From: Apoda limacodes
Lineage: Eukaryota > Arthropoda > Insecta > Lepidoptera > Limacodidae
Assembly: GCA_946406115.1 (NCBI GenBank)
Contig: OX291550.1
Coordinates: forward strand, 2,284,803-2,348,802
Reading direction: 5' to 3'
Length of the DNA: 64,000 bases
Both the position numbers and the translations under genes were made by a program. The notes under the pieces were generated by a model. The model saw only the letters and a program-made list of their open reading frames with translations. It was not told where the DNA came from and ran no database searches. This document shows positions 1 to 11,444 of the stretch, one piece after another; position 1 is the first letter of the stretch; every line of letters begins with the position of its first letter.

Positions 1-330
1 GTTCGTACAAACGTTGCTCCGGGGCAGTGTGCTCTATCTATACCCATCAAAAAAATGGTCCGTCATAAGGACACACCCCCTTATGAAAAAAAATTTAAAC
101 CCCCCCCCCCCAGAGGTCCGGTAAGGGGGTCATAGAAAGTGCTCGATACAAACGTTGTTAGTGACGATGTGCTCTACCGATTTTCATCATTAAAATTGAG
201 TTGTAGAAACACTAACCCTTCTGAAAAAAATTTGATTCCCCCCTAGGGGTCCGAGGAGGGGTCACTGGAAACAGTGCTCCATACTAACGTTGCTGCCGAA
301 AATGTAACGATTCCCATCCGCTAAATATAT
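1..330. repeat. Degenerate ~138-bp tandem repeat at left arm outer end
   Basis: The motif ACAAACGTTG or ACTAACGTTG recurs near 6, 148 and 283. Each is followed by a GTGCTC-type motif, an A/T-rich stretch and a C-rich run (12 Cs near 100-111, CCCCCCTAGG near 240). The period is about 138 bp over two and a half units, probably continuing left of the window. The matching inverted copy is at about 11445-11774. Confidence 0.6.
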
Positions 331-459
331 AGTTATGATGATGATGAAAATGATTGAAAAAAAAAAAAAAATCTGCGCGTAAAAGCATAAAAATATTCTA
401 AGTCCGGGTTTTTTTCCCCTTGATATGTAGTTTCCCCAAAGAGATGTAGTGACAATCAT

Positions 460-1442
460 GAGAAAGTCATGTTAAGGTGATGAGCGAGTGGAGAGGAGTG
501 TAAATAGAAAGGTTAGTACGTATAGGTAGAGCTTGTTAAAGACATCTTGATCCCATTAAGTTTGTTCTCAGGAAAGGTTAAACCTACGTTCAAAACCCGC
601 CGAGTAATTATCGCCCGGTAAAGTTGAAAATCAACCCTTTTTGGAGCGGGGGTTCGACAGTTAATGTAGGCATGGGTTTTGTCTTAAAAGTGTAAATAAT
701 TCAATTGACAGTTGAAAAATTACTTTACCCCGGGGCGTCCCAAAACCACTTTTTTAACTTCCTCGTTGCGATTTGGAACGTACCCTAAGAGTAATATAAA
801 CTGTTATTAATTAATTATTAATATTATTGATGCGAGTAAATTAAGAAAAAGAAGTGTGCCTCAATCGTAGCAAGTAGAAGCCTTTGGTATTTGCCTACCG
901 CTTATGAAAAGATGCATGATGTTATGTACGTATGTTTATTACACATAAAAATTACTTTAAAAGTAGTGTGCGGAAGGCTTACATTACCTACGTCCAGATG
1001 TATTAACCTAGATTAAGGCATATACAGATACTACAGATGCAAGGTGGGGGTTGCCACTGTTCCTTCACTCTCAGTAAGAAAGAAAGAAAATTATTTATTT
1101 GCTTGAATAAAGTCAACATGTTCTTTTTAGAATATTTATATACATCTCTTATTCTAACTCAAAATTCGTGAAAATATTAATACTTAGTCAGTAAAGAAAA
1201 GTTATCTAAGATTTTTATATGTAAATTCATTTCACATTTATTACAAAGTGCGTGAAAAATAAATGAATTTCATGTATTAATTTTATACCAGGTAATATAT
1301 TTATTGAATGAATTGTAAAAAAAAATTGAGAATGAAAAAAATAAAATCAAAAAGTAGTCAGAAGATATTACGTACATATTTGTGATTAAAAATTATTTCA
1401 TTAATAATTTACAATTATATTTAATTAAGATATTATTTCATG
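460..1442. other. Unannotated AT-rich part of left arm
   Basis: No recognisable coding sequence, array or element end is visible. It is mirrored at about 10333-11315. The short open frame overlapping 262-459 runs through low-complexity and homopolymer sequence and has no coding character. Confidence 0.4.
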
Positions 1443-1630
1443 TTACGGTTTAAAATTAAAATATTCTGTAATACTGTAAAAACATTGTTTATATAACCAT
1501 CTTGTAAATCTCATTTTAAATAAATTGTATGGAAGGTCTTTAATTTGAATAGGCAATTTATTATATATTTTTATTGCCATAGAGTATACGTTTTTCCCAT
1601 ATTGGATTGTGGTATAAATAATTTAACTCG
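1443..1630 (-). pseudogene. LINE RT C-terminal relic, left arm copy
   Basis: On the minus strand the sequence reads as the end of a jockey/CR1-type LINE ORF. A YNKLP motif is followed by a spaced leucine/phenylalanine stretch and FYSITEYF just before a TAA stop at 1443-1445. This YNKLP...FYS.xEF arrangement is typical of the C-terminus of those polymerases. An upstream part (IPQSNMGKTYT) lies in another frame, so at least one frameshift is present. The identical inverted copy is at 10145-10332. It is a 5'-truncated fragment with no function expected. Confidence 0.55.
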
Positions 1631-1941
1631 TGATGGCCTGTGTATGACATCACAGTGTTTAGCAAAATATTAATATAAATAAATATAAAATATAACGCTC
1701 TAATAATGTCGACAGAGTTGCCCCATTTTAAAAGGCCCTTAGGCGCCCTCCACCGCTCGGTACACCGCTCGGTACACTGTTAAAGCGTTACAATTCAAAT
1801 GATTTCCACCTGACAAAGCCCACAAGACTATGAACGCATAAAAAAATAAAGACACCCCAACGTGTCGGGCGACGCATCTTCAAGCCGCTTCACGTCGCGT
1901 CGTGAGTATGGCTGCGGGAACATAGGTACGCTCCGATTTGG

Positions 1942-2050
1942 CATCGTCTACATCGTCTACACCGTTTAAATCGTCTACATCGTCTTCACCGTCTGCATCG
2001 TCTACATTGTCTACACCGTCTACACCGTCTACATCGTCTACATCGACTAC
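1942..2050. repeat. 9-bp tandem array (left arm)
   Basis: About 12 degenerate copies of a 9-bp unit (TCGTCTACA, CCGTCTACA and variants). Because the unit is three codons long the array stays open and reads as Ser/Thr/Pro-rich peptide. I treat that as a by-product of the period rather than a gene. Confidence 0.85.
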
Positions 2051-2258
2051 AACGCAAGCTGCGTTAATACAATTTTTTTCTTTTTGTTTTTATATACGAG
2101 TAGTTTTTCTTGATTACGTTTGTTTGTCGTACGGTAGGTCTAGGGTCCAAAAACAATTGTCTAGAGTACTAGAATGACTACATTTTGCGATCTCAGTCAC
2201 CAGCGTCTGCTAGTTGCAGATAAAATTCTTAAGAGAAACTTTTGTATATTTAAGAGAA

Positions 2259-3569
2259 TCACACTATATTGGGTTCAATTTAAGGTTGACATCACGTAAT
2301 CGGTTCAGTACGCATATGAGATTTTTATTATGATGTTCCATAGATTTTCCTATGACAACGCAATCGTCTAAATAAATAAAACACTTGTCAAAATTAAGGC
2401 CTGCCATTGCAATGGTCATAAGTCTGGAAAAACACTTGCACTTGTTATGAGACCCATGGGACAGCGTTTCATTTGGTACTGTTTTCCTGCGGTGAACGCG
2501 GTACACTTACGAGAGTTCTTGTCTAAAGAAAGCTGATACATCTTGTTTAAACTAAAATATGTATATTTACGCGATTCTGGATTTAAGGATAGCTGGTAGT
2601 AGCTCTGAGAAAGGTCTAATTTTGAAAAATAAATGCTACCGGACAAGTCTAATATCTCGGTAATGTTAGGTAATGGAAATTTATCGTCTTGGATTTTATT
2701 GTTTAACTGTATATAATCGACAACTAATCTCCACTTTTTCTCATTCGATTTATCAGCTTTCTTGGGTACTAACAAAACTGGGCTCGACCATTCTGATACA
2801 GTCTCCTCTATGATATCATTTTTGAGCATATCTTGTACCTGTCTCTCTATCTCACTTTTTAAAGCTTGGGGGACTCTATAAGGCGTAACGTAAATGGGTG
2901 TTACGTTGTCCTTTAAAACAATGTTATGTTCCATCAAGCTAGTGACAGATAAATTGTCCCCTGGTAAATGAAATACATCAGCGTATTTCGCACAAACCTG
3001 TTGAATACCTAAACGCTCTTCCCTATTTAGGTAACCTAAATCGAGTATTTTGAACAGAGTCTTAACCCTATCCACAGATATATTTTCCTTGTTAAAGCAA
3101 CAAACGTCGAAGTTGTTAATAGATTGAACCCGTAACTGAGATAAATCTATTTTGGCTTCTCGGTCTCTTGTGTTTAGAATTCTTACAGGAATGCGTCCTT
3201 GATAAGGTTTCGCTACTATTCCGGCAATAAAATTACCTTCTAAAATTTCGTGAGCTAAAACTACGCAATCTTCACTTGAAGAACAAGGAATTAGTTTAAC
3301 ACCTTCGCAACGAGGCGGTATTACGTGTACTTCCGTGTACCTTACGGGACCGTTGCCTGTGCATACATACGGTTATCCCGTTTTTCGATAATCTAAATGT
3401 TTCCTGTTCGTAGTTAATCATGGCGTTATATTGTCTAAAAAAATTATCATCTAAAATACCGTTAGCTGAACCTGAGCACGATAGGTTCTTAAAAACATAA
3501 AAGGTTTCGCAAAAATGAACATCATTATAAACTAAATCTAAAATAACATAACCCTCTGAAAATAATTTA
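2259..3569 (-). pseudogene. Ty3/gypsy protease-RT fragment, left arm
   Basis: This 1311-bp stretch aligns without net gaps to 18058-19368 inside the LTR retrotransposon at 16186-21488. By eye I count 4 substitutions. On the minus strand it encodes the region after the protease active site, the connection and the RT fingers/palm, with PMGL in one frame and YLDD in the next. It shares that element's defects: the frameshift after PMGLITSAS, the TAG stop after the LKLNP motif and a duplicated ~20-residue block in the palm. It starts abruptly at 3569 and ends at 2259, without LTRs or element ends. It is therefore a copied piece of a dead element, not an independent insertion. Confidence 0.9.
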
Positions 3570-3572
3570 GAA

Positions 3573-3854
3573 AAAAAAGTAATAAACAATGTTTTTTATT
3601 CGTTGTCTGGTATTTATACCACAAGCTTTGGGTACTTTGGGACCAGATGGCGCTGTGAATAATTTTCAAAAATATTTATTTAATATTATTTACAATCAGC
3701 TTATTAATTCTGTGAAATATAAACGGACTAAAAAAGGGATCTGCCTAAAAAATCACCGTTTTTATTTGACATTAGGATATTATTTAACTACAAAAAAAAA
3801 TTGCCTAAACACTTTTGAAACACGATTGAGAAGATAGATTAATTACTAATAACT
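3573..3854 (+). repeat. SINE-tail-like block S, left arm
   Basis: This block matches 21606-21869, with about one substitution over the first 210 bases and one divergent indel patch near 3795-3835. It contains the phrase GGGACCAGATGGCGCTGTG followed by AT-rich sequence. That phrase resembles the 3' body of the SINE at 54979-55243 and of lepidopteran Metulj-type SINEs. No Pol III boxes are visible here. Short open frames across it are not coding. Confidence 0.65.
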
Positions 3855-4462
3855 TTAAGAGAGGTAGGGCACTGCAAGTACTCGCTCGAATAAGCCACCC
3901 GAACAACTAAGCAGGGCATAGCGAGTACTTGCTCGAATGAGCGGCCCGAACTGGGGAAGTACCTCCACCTTACAGAAAACCGCGGCCATAATAACACTAA
4001 CATTGAGTAGTGTTGTGTTCCTGGCGGTGAGTAAGGTTGCCAGAGCTCTTTGAGGATTCGCTGCACGGACAGCGGAGGACCGGCGGTGCTTGTTGCTGTC
4101 ATACTCGGCATAGACGCGGCGTGCTGGTTCGGCGGTCAGGGAGACCTGATGAAACGGCTGACCGCTGGCCGCCCGCAGGTTGAACGGGATCCCGAACCCA
4201 GGGATCACTTAATCTCCGCCCTGGGAGGCTGATTCGCCAGCCTGTGTAAAGTATCTGAAGTGGTAGTCGTGCCGGAGAAGGAGACCGGAGTGGACCCGGC
4301 TACTACAACAGAGGGGGATCAGGGGCCCTTCCGCCCGCCGTGCCAGCAACCGTATCATCTGTGGCGAGCTTCGGCAGTCTTAGAACCGCACCCTTTGCCC
4401 TCTATGCTGTCTGTGCAGTGAATCCTCATCCTTAGTCTTAGTAACTTTTTTTTATATATATT
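3855..4462 (+). other. LINE A 5' region (GC-rich leader)
   Basis: A GC-richer stretch runs up to the ATG at 4463 of the LINE A reading frame. It begins sharply after block S at 3854. Its first 450 bases are repeated in inverted orientation at 7470-7920. No gag-like ORF1 is visible in it, so this LINE copy has only the EN-RT frame. The open frames seen here on either strand have no recognisable domain. It may include part of another repeat, since its leftmost 200 bases resemble a separate lepidopteran LINE terminus. Confidence 0.5.
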
Positions 4463-7429
4463 ATGGCCAGAAGACAGAAAAAGAAAAGAGTTTGCACAGC
4501 GGCTACTCCATCCACATATAATGTGGATTTTTGCAACATCAGGGGTATTCACGCAAATCTTAACGCAGTCCACCACCATCTCGAAACTGCGCAGCCGACC
4601 ATTCTTTTTCTAACGGAGACGCAGATATCCTGCCCGGCCGACACATCATACCTTCATTATCCCGGCTACAAACTCGAACACAATTTTAAGAGTCGTGCCG
4701 GTGTATGTATGTTCGTCCGGGAGGATATCTGCTGTCGCCGCCTTCATAGCCTTGAAGACAGGGACCTGTCGATATTGTGAGTGCGCGTAGATTACGGCGG
4801 CCACACTCGTATCTATGCGTGCCTATACAGGTCTCATAGCGGTGACACGGACGTAACTCGACTCTTCACGCACCAGAGTTTGACGACTGACAAAGTTCTA
4901 GAGCAATATCCCACAGCAGAACTAGCTATTTTGGGAGACTTTAACGCCCACCATCGCGAGTGGCTCAGTTCTCGAACCAATAACTATGCTGGGATATCTG
5001 CTCATGAATTTGCTCTGACCTATGGATTCTCTCAGCTGGTACTTTCTCCAACGAGAATACCAGATATAGAGGAACATACGAGCTCCTTACTGGACCTTCT
5101 GCTGACTACTCGTCCGGACGGGTACTCCGTCTCAGTGGATGCGCCTCTTGGCTCCTCGGACCACTGTCTCGTTCGGACTCAAGTGTCATGCACACAACCT
5201 GATCCTTCTGGGCCAACTAACTGGCGTCGTGTGTGGCACTATAAGTCGGCAGACTGGGATGGATTGCGTGAATTTTACGCATCGTACCCGTGGAGGCAGA
5301 TCTGCTTTAACTCAGAAGATCCTGACGTCTGCGCAGCCGCAGTCACTGAGACAATCCTTGCTGGTATGGAATGCTATATTCCTAACCCGCGAGTAGCTGC
5401 CGGCGTCAAAAAACGACCGTGGTTTAATAGGTCTTGCAGAAAAGCTAAAATTCTTAAGCAAAATGCATATGAGGCTTGGACCACGGCTCGTTATAATAAG
5501 GATCCGAATATTTCTGAGTTAAAACGCAAATTAAATGCTGCCTCGAGGTTCAGTAAGAAAGCAACTGCCAGAGCAAAATTCCAATTCATCGGCAAAATAG
5601 GTGGGCGACTTGCGAGCTATCCTTCTGGGAGTCGTGCTTTCTGGTCGCTTGCCAAAGCTGCCGAAGGGAACTTCTGCCAGTCGTCGTTACCACCACTGCG
5701 AAAGACCGATGGTGACTTGGCCCATAGTGCTAAAGAGAAAGCCGATCTACTGGGCAGTCTCTTTGCCTCGAACTCGAATATGAACGATGAAGGCGATGTA
5801 CCACCTACTATACCGTGGTGCGGTAAGTCCATGCCGGAAATCTCCATAACGCAGCGGGAGGTCAGGCGGGCGTTGCTTTCTCTAGACGTTCATGAGTCGA
5901 GTGGGCCAGACGGTATACCAGCAGTGGTGCTTAAGCAGTGTGCTCCTGAGTTATGTCCTGTACTCACGCGCCTCTTCGCGCTTTCCTACCACACTAGGCA
6001 ATTTCCGTCTACATGGAAGACTGCGAATGTGCACCCGGTGCCCAAAAAGGGCGATAGATCAGATCCATCGAATTACAGGCCTATCGCTATTACCTCTCTC
6101 CTCTCTAAGGTGATGGAGCGTGTGATCAACACACAGCTTCTAAGATACCTAGAAGTACACGATCTGGTCAGTGACCGTCAATATGGCTTTCGCCACGGTC
6201 GCTCGACTGGTGACCTTCTAGTGTATCTCACACACCGATGGGCACTAGCCATTGAGAGTCAGGGGGAGGCATTGGCATGTAGCCTGGACATAGCGAAGGC
6301 GTTCGATCGGGTCTGGCACCGCGGTCTTCTATCGAAGTTGCCATCTTACGGAGTGCCCGAGGGTTTGTGCAAATGGGTGGCTAGCTTTTTGTCCGGCAGA
6401 CGCATACGAACTGTAGTTGACGGTAGTTGCTCTGATAGCATGGACATTAATGCTGGTGTCCCGCAAGGCTCTGTGCTGTCTCCTACGCTGTTTCTACTGC
6501 ATATCAATGACATGTTGGACATCAACAACATACATTGCTATGCAGATGACAGTACTGGAGACACTTTTTACACGGGTCGTGCAAACATCCCTCGTTCCCT
6601 TGTGGAGGAAAACCGCGGAGAACTTGTGTCTCAAATCGAGACCACACTGTCCCAGGTCTCTGACTGGGGACGGGTAAACTTGGTCCGATTCAACCCTACA
6701 AAGACACAAGTGTGCGCGTTCACCGCTAAGAAAACTCCATTCACTGTGGTCCCACAATTCCAGAACACTCCCCTCTCCATCTCCAAGAGCATTGGGATCC
6801 TTGGTGTCGACATCTCCAGCGATGTTCAGTTCCGAGATCATTTACAAGATAAGGTAAAGCTGGCGTCCAAAAAACTTGGTGTACTCAACAGAGCGAAGCA
6901 GTACTTCACGTCGGGGCAAAGGTTGTTACTTTACAAGTCGCAAGTTCGGCCCCATATGGAGTACTGCTGCCATCTCTGGGCAGGTGCACCCGGATACCAG
7001 CTTGACCCTTTTGACTCGGTTCAACGACGGGCTGTGAGAATTGTCGACGATCCCAAACTCACTTGCGGTATCGAGCCCTTAAGTCTGAGGAGAGATTTTG
7101 CCTCACTGTGTGTGTTCTACCGCTTGTACAATGGGTTGTGTTCTGAGGAATTGTTCGAAATGATGCCCACGGCTACTTTCTACCATCGCACCGCTCGCCA
7201 TCGGCAGGGAATTCATTCTCACACTTTAGAACCTAAATGGTCGCGTACAGTGCGGTTTCAGAGAAACTTCCTCCCGCGAACGCTTAAGTTGTGGAATGAG
7301 CTCCCTGCCAAGGTTTTCTGCAAGGACTACAGTATGGAGTTCTTCAAGAAAGAAGTTATTAGATTTCTGAAGGGTCGGCAACGCGCAAGTGATACCCCTG
7401 GTGTTGCAAGCGTCCATAGGCTACGGTGA
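4463..7429 (+). pseudogene. LINE A endonuclease-reverse transcriptase, one internal stop
   Basis: This is a single long frame for a non-LTR retrotransposon polyprotein: an APE-type endonuclease that nicks target DNA, then a reverse transcriptase that copies the element RNA at the nick. The start is the ATG at 4463. One in-frame TGA at 4778-4780, inside the endonuclease, is the only interruption. GTG follows it and the frame stays open to the TGA at 7427-7429. Endonuclease motifs are GDFNAHH near 4940 and SSDHCLV near 5154. RT motifs are SNYRPIAITS near 6068, AFDRVWHRGLL near 6299, GVPQGSVLSP near 6457 and YADD at 6539-6550. The family is jockey/CR1-like; I cannot fix the clade. About 988 codons is a normal EN-RT length. 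It forms the spacer of the palindrome. The clean frame makes it the youngest LINE A copy here. Confidence 0.92.
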
Positions 7430-7475
7430 CCGCTTACCATCAGGCGGGCCGTAAGCTTGTTTGCCACCTTAGTGG
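7430..7475 (+). other. LINE A 3' end
   Basis: A short 3' UTR ends in TTTGCCACCTTAGTGG. The same ending, normally followed by TATAAAAAA, occurs at about 41345, 43800 and 57905, and inverted at about 25146, 37797 and 45275. Here that A-rich tail is absent and the inverted arm starts at once. Confidence 0.8.
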
Positions 7476-7920
7476 CCGGGTCCACTCCGGTCTCCTTCTC
7501 CGGCACGACTACCACTTCAGATACTTTACACAGGCTGGCGAATCAGCCTCCCAGGGCGGAGATTAAGTGATCCCTGGGTTCGGGATCCCGTTCAACCTGC
7601 GGGCGGCCAGCGGTCAGCCGTTTCATCAGGTCTCCCTGACCGCCGAACCAGCACGCCGCGTCTATGCCGAGTATGACAGCAACAAGCACCGCCGGTCCTC
7701 CGCTGTCCGTGCAGCGAATCCTCAAAGAGCTCTGGCAACCTTACTCACCGCCAGGAACACAACACTACTCAATGTTAGTGTTATTATGGCCGCGGTTTTC
7801 TGTAAGGTGGAGGTACTTCCCCAGTTCGGGCCGCTCATTCGAGCAAGTACTCGCTATGCCCTGCTTAGTTGTTCGGGTGGCTTATTCGAGCGAGTACTTG
7901 CAGTGCCCTACCTCTCTTAA

Positions 7921-8202
7921 AGTTATTAGTAATTAATCTATCTTCTCAATCGTGTTTCAAAAGTGTTTAGGCAATTTTTTTTTGTAGTTAAATAATATCC
8001 TAATGTCAAATAAAAACGGTGATTTTTTAGGCAGATCCCTTTTTTAGTCCGTTTATATTTCACAGAATTAATAAGCTGATTGTAAATAATATTAAATAAA
8101 TATTTTTGAAAATTATTCACAGCGCCATCTGGTCCCAAAGTACCCAAAGCTTGTGGTATAAATACCAGACAACGAATAAAAAACATTGTTTATTACTTTT
8201 TT
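7921..8202 (-). repeat. SINE-tail-like block S, right arm
   Basis: Inverted copy of 3573-3854, sitting between the arm's pol piece and the LINE A 5' region. Confidence 0.65.
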
Positions 8203-8205
8203 TTC

Positions 8206-9516
8206 TAAATTATTTTCAGAGGGTTATGTTATTTTAGATTTAGTTTATAATGATGTTCATTTTTGCGAAACCTTTTATGTTTTTAAGAACCTATCGTGCT
8301 CAGGTTCAGCTAACGGTATTTTAGATGATAATTTTTTTAGACAATATAACGCCATGATTAACTACGAACAGGAAACATTTAGATTATCGAAAAACGGGAT
8401 AACCGTATGTATGCACAGGCAACGGTCCCGTAAGGTACACGGAAGTACACGTAATACCGCCTCGTTGCGAAGGTGTTAAACTAATTCCTTGTTCTTCAAG
8501 TGAAGATTGCGTAGTTTTAGCTCACGAAATTTTAGAAGGTAATTTTATTGCCGGAATAGTAGCGAAACCTTATCAAGGACGCATTCCTGTAAGAATTCTA
8601 AACACAAGAGACCGAGAAGCCAAAATAGATTTATCTCAGTTACGGGTTCAATCTATTAACAACTTCGACGTTTGTTGCTTTAACAAGGAAAATATATCTG
8701 TGGATAGGGTTAAGACTCTGTTCAAAATACTCGATTTAGGTTACCTAAATAGGGAAGAGCGTTTAGGTATTCAACAGGTTTGTGCGAAATACGCTGATGT
8801 ATTTCATTTACCAGGGGACAATTTATCTGTCACTAGCTTGATGGAACATAACATTGTTTTAAAGGACAACGTAACACCCATTTACGTTACGCCTTATAGA
8901 GTCCCCCAAGCTTTAAAAAGTGAGATAGAGAGACAGGTACAAGATATGCTCAAAAATGATATCATAGAGGAGACTGTATCAGAATGGTCGAGCCCAGTTT
9001 TGTTAGTACCCAAGAAAGCTGATAAATCGAATGAGAAAAAGTGGAGATTAGTTGTCGATTATATACAGTTAAACAATAAAATCCAAGACGATAAATTTCC
9101 ATTACCTAACATTACCGAGATATTAGACTTGTCCGGTAGCATTTATTTTTCAAAATTAGACCTTTCTCAGAGCTACTACCAGCTATCCTTAAATCCAGAA
9201 TCGCGTAAATATACATATTTTAGTTTAAACAAGATGTATCAGCTTTCTTTAGACAAGAACTCTCGTAAGTGTACCGCGTTCACCGCAGGAAAACAGTACC
9301 AAATGAAACGCTGTCCCATGGGTCTCATAACAAGTGCAAGTGTTTTTCCAGACTTATGACCATTGCAATGGCAGGCCTTAATTTTGACAAGTGTTTTATT
9401 TATTTAGACGATTGCGTTGTCATAGGAAAATCTATGGAACATCATAATAAAAATCTCATATGCGTACTGAACCGATTACGTGATGTCAACCTTAAATTGA
9501 ACCCAATATAGTGTGA
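8206..9516 (+). pseudogene. Ty3/gypsy protease-RT fragment, right arm
   Basis: Inverted counterpart of 2259-3569. The peptides at 8700-9359 and 9269-9511 are identical to those of the left arm. It carries the same frameshift, stop and palm duplication as the LTR element at 16186-21488, here on the opposite strand. The window therefore has two antisense pairs for this 1.3 kb of pol. Confidence 0.9.
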
Positions 9517-9724
9517 TTCTCTTAAATATACAAAAGTTTCTCTTAAGAATTTTATCTGCAACTAGCAGACGCTGGTGACTGAGATCGCAAAATGTAGTCA
9601 TTCTAGTACTCTAGACAATTGTTTTTGGACCCTAGACCTACCGTACGACAAACAAACGTAATCAAGAAAAACTACTCGTATATAAAAACAAAAAGAAAAA
9701 AATTGTATTAACGCAGCTTGCGTT

Positions 9725-9833
9725 GTAGTCGATGTAGACGATGTAGACGGTGTAGACGGTGTAGACAATGTAGACGATGCAGACGGTGAAGACGATGTAG
9801 ACGATTTAAACGGTGTAGACGATGTAGACGATG
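9725..9833. repeat. 9-bp tandem array (right arm)
   Basis: Inverted copy of 1942-2050 with the same unit order. Its conservation in both arms shows the array predates the inverted duplication. Confidence 0.85.
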
Positions 9834-10144
9834 CCAAATCGGAGCGTACCTATGTTCCCGCAGCCATACTCACGACGCGACGTGAAGCGGCTTGAAGATG
9901 CGTCGCCCGACACGTTGGGGTGTCTTTATTTTTTTATGCGTTCATAGTCTTGTGGGCTTTGTCAGGTGGAAATCATTTGAATTGTAACGCTTTAACAGTG
10001 TACCGAGCGGTGTACCGAGCGGTGGAGGGCGCCTAAGGGCCTTTTAAAATGGGGCAACTCTGTCGACATTATTAGAGCGTTATATTTTATATTTATTTAT
10101 ATTAATATTTTGCTAAACACTGTGATGTCATACACAGGCCATCA

Positions 10145-10332
10145 CGAGTTAAATTATTTATACCACAATCCAATATGGGAAAAACGTATACTCTATGGCA
10201 ATAAAAATATATAATAAATTGCCTATTCAAATTAAAGACCTTCCATACAATTTATTTAAAATGAGATTTACAAGATGGTTATATAAACAATGTTTTTACA
10301 GTATTACAGAATATTTTAATTTTAAACCGTAA
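10145..10332 (+). pseudogene. LINE RT C-terminal relic, right arm copy
   Basis: Inverted duplicate of 1443-1630. Read directly on the plus strand it gives YNKLPIQIKDLP, then FYSITEYFNFKP and a TAA stop at 10330-10332, which fits the C-terminal tail of jockey/CR1-type LINE polymerases. Upstream frames are broken. Confidence 0.55.
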
Positions 10333-11444
10333 CATGAAATAATATCTTAATTAAATATAATTGTAAATTATTAATGAAATAATTTTTAATCACAAATATG
10401 TACGTAATATCTTCTGACTACTTTTTGATTTTATTTTTTTCATTCTCAATTTTTTTTTACAATTCATTCAATAAATATATTACCTGGTATAAAATTAATA
10501 CATGAAATTCATTTATTTTTCACGCACTTTGTAATAAATGTGAAATGAATTTACATATAAAAATCTTAGATAACTTTTCTTTACTGACTAAGTATTAATA
10601 TTTTCACGAATTTTGAGTTAGAATAAGAGATGTATATAAATATTCTAAAAAGAACATGTTGACTTTATTCAAGCAAATAAATAATTTTCTTTCTTTCTTA
10701 CTGAGAGTGAAGGAACAGTGGCAACCCCCACCTTGCATCTGTAGTATCTGTATATGCCTTAATCTAGGTTAATACATCTGGACGTAGGTAATGTAAGCCT
10801 TCCGCACACTACTTTTAAAGTAATTTTTATGTGTAATAAACATACGTACATAACATCATGCATCTTTTCATAAGCGGTAGGCAAATACCAAAGGCTTCTA
10901 CTTGCTACGATTGAGGCACACTTCTTTTTCTTAATTTACTCGCATCAATAATATTAATAATTAATTAATAACAGTTTATATTACTCTTAGGGTACGTTCC
11001 AAATCGCAACGAGGAAGTTAAAAAAGTGGTTTTGGGACGCCCGGGGTAAAGTAATTTTTCAACTGTCAATTGAATTATTTACACTTTTAAGAAAACCCAT
11101 GCCTACATTAACTGTCGAACCCCCGCTCCAAAAAGGGTTGATTTTCAACTTTACCGGGCGATAATTACTCGGCGGGTTTTGGAACGTAGGTTTAACCTTT
11201 CCTGAGAACAAACTTAATGGGATCAAGATGTCTTTAACAAGCTCTACCTATACGTACTAACCTTTCTATTTACACTCCTCTCCACTCGCTCATCACCTTA
11301 ACATGACTTTCTCAATGATTGTCACTACATCTCTTTGGGGAAACTACATATCAAGGGGAAAAAAACCCGGACTTAGAATATTTTTATGCTTTTACGCGCA
11401 GATTTTTTTTTTTTTTTCAATCATTTTCATCATCATCATAACTA

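Larger units (their letters stand above)
1..4305 (+). repeat. Left arm of giant inverted repeat
   Basis: This stretch is the reverse complement of 7470-11774. Paired positions sum to 11775 from about 1938 to 4300, and every stretch I compared there matched. Small 1-2 base differences occur only in roughly the outer 700 bases. At the inner end the match runs through the GGACCCGGC ending at 4300 and fades by 4305. The window starts inside the arm, so the repeat may extend further left. The arm contains a degenerate ~138-bp repeat, a LINE C-terminal relic, a 9-bp array, a Ty3/gypsy pol piece, a SINE-tail-like block and the 5' region of LINE A. Confidence 0.95.

Noticed and set aside
3839..4232. 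Overlapping 90-117 residue frames in the LINE A leader and their inverted copies at 7543-7936
   Set aside because: Several phases and both strands are open because the sequence is GC-rich. They contain no motif and are duplicated only because of the palindrome.
7462..7475. Conserved stem-loop (CCAC-CTTA-GTGG) at the LINE A 3' end as an RT recognition hairpin
   Set aside because: The copies at 25146, 37797, 43790 and 45275 change the left half of the stem without compensation, so pairing is not conserved.
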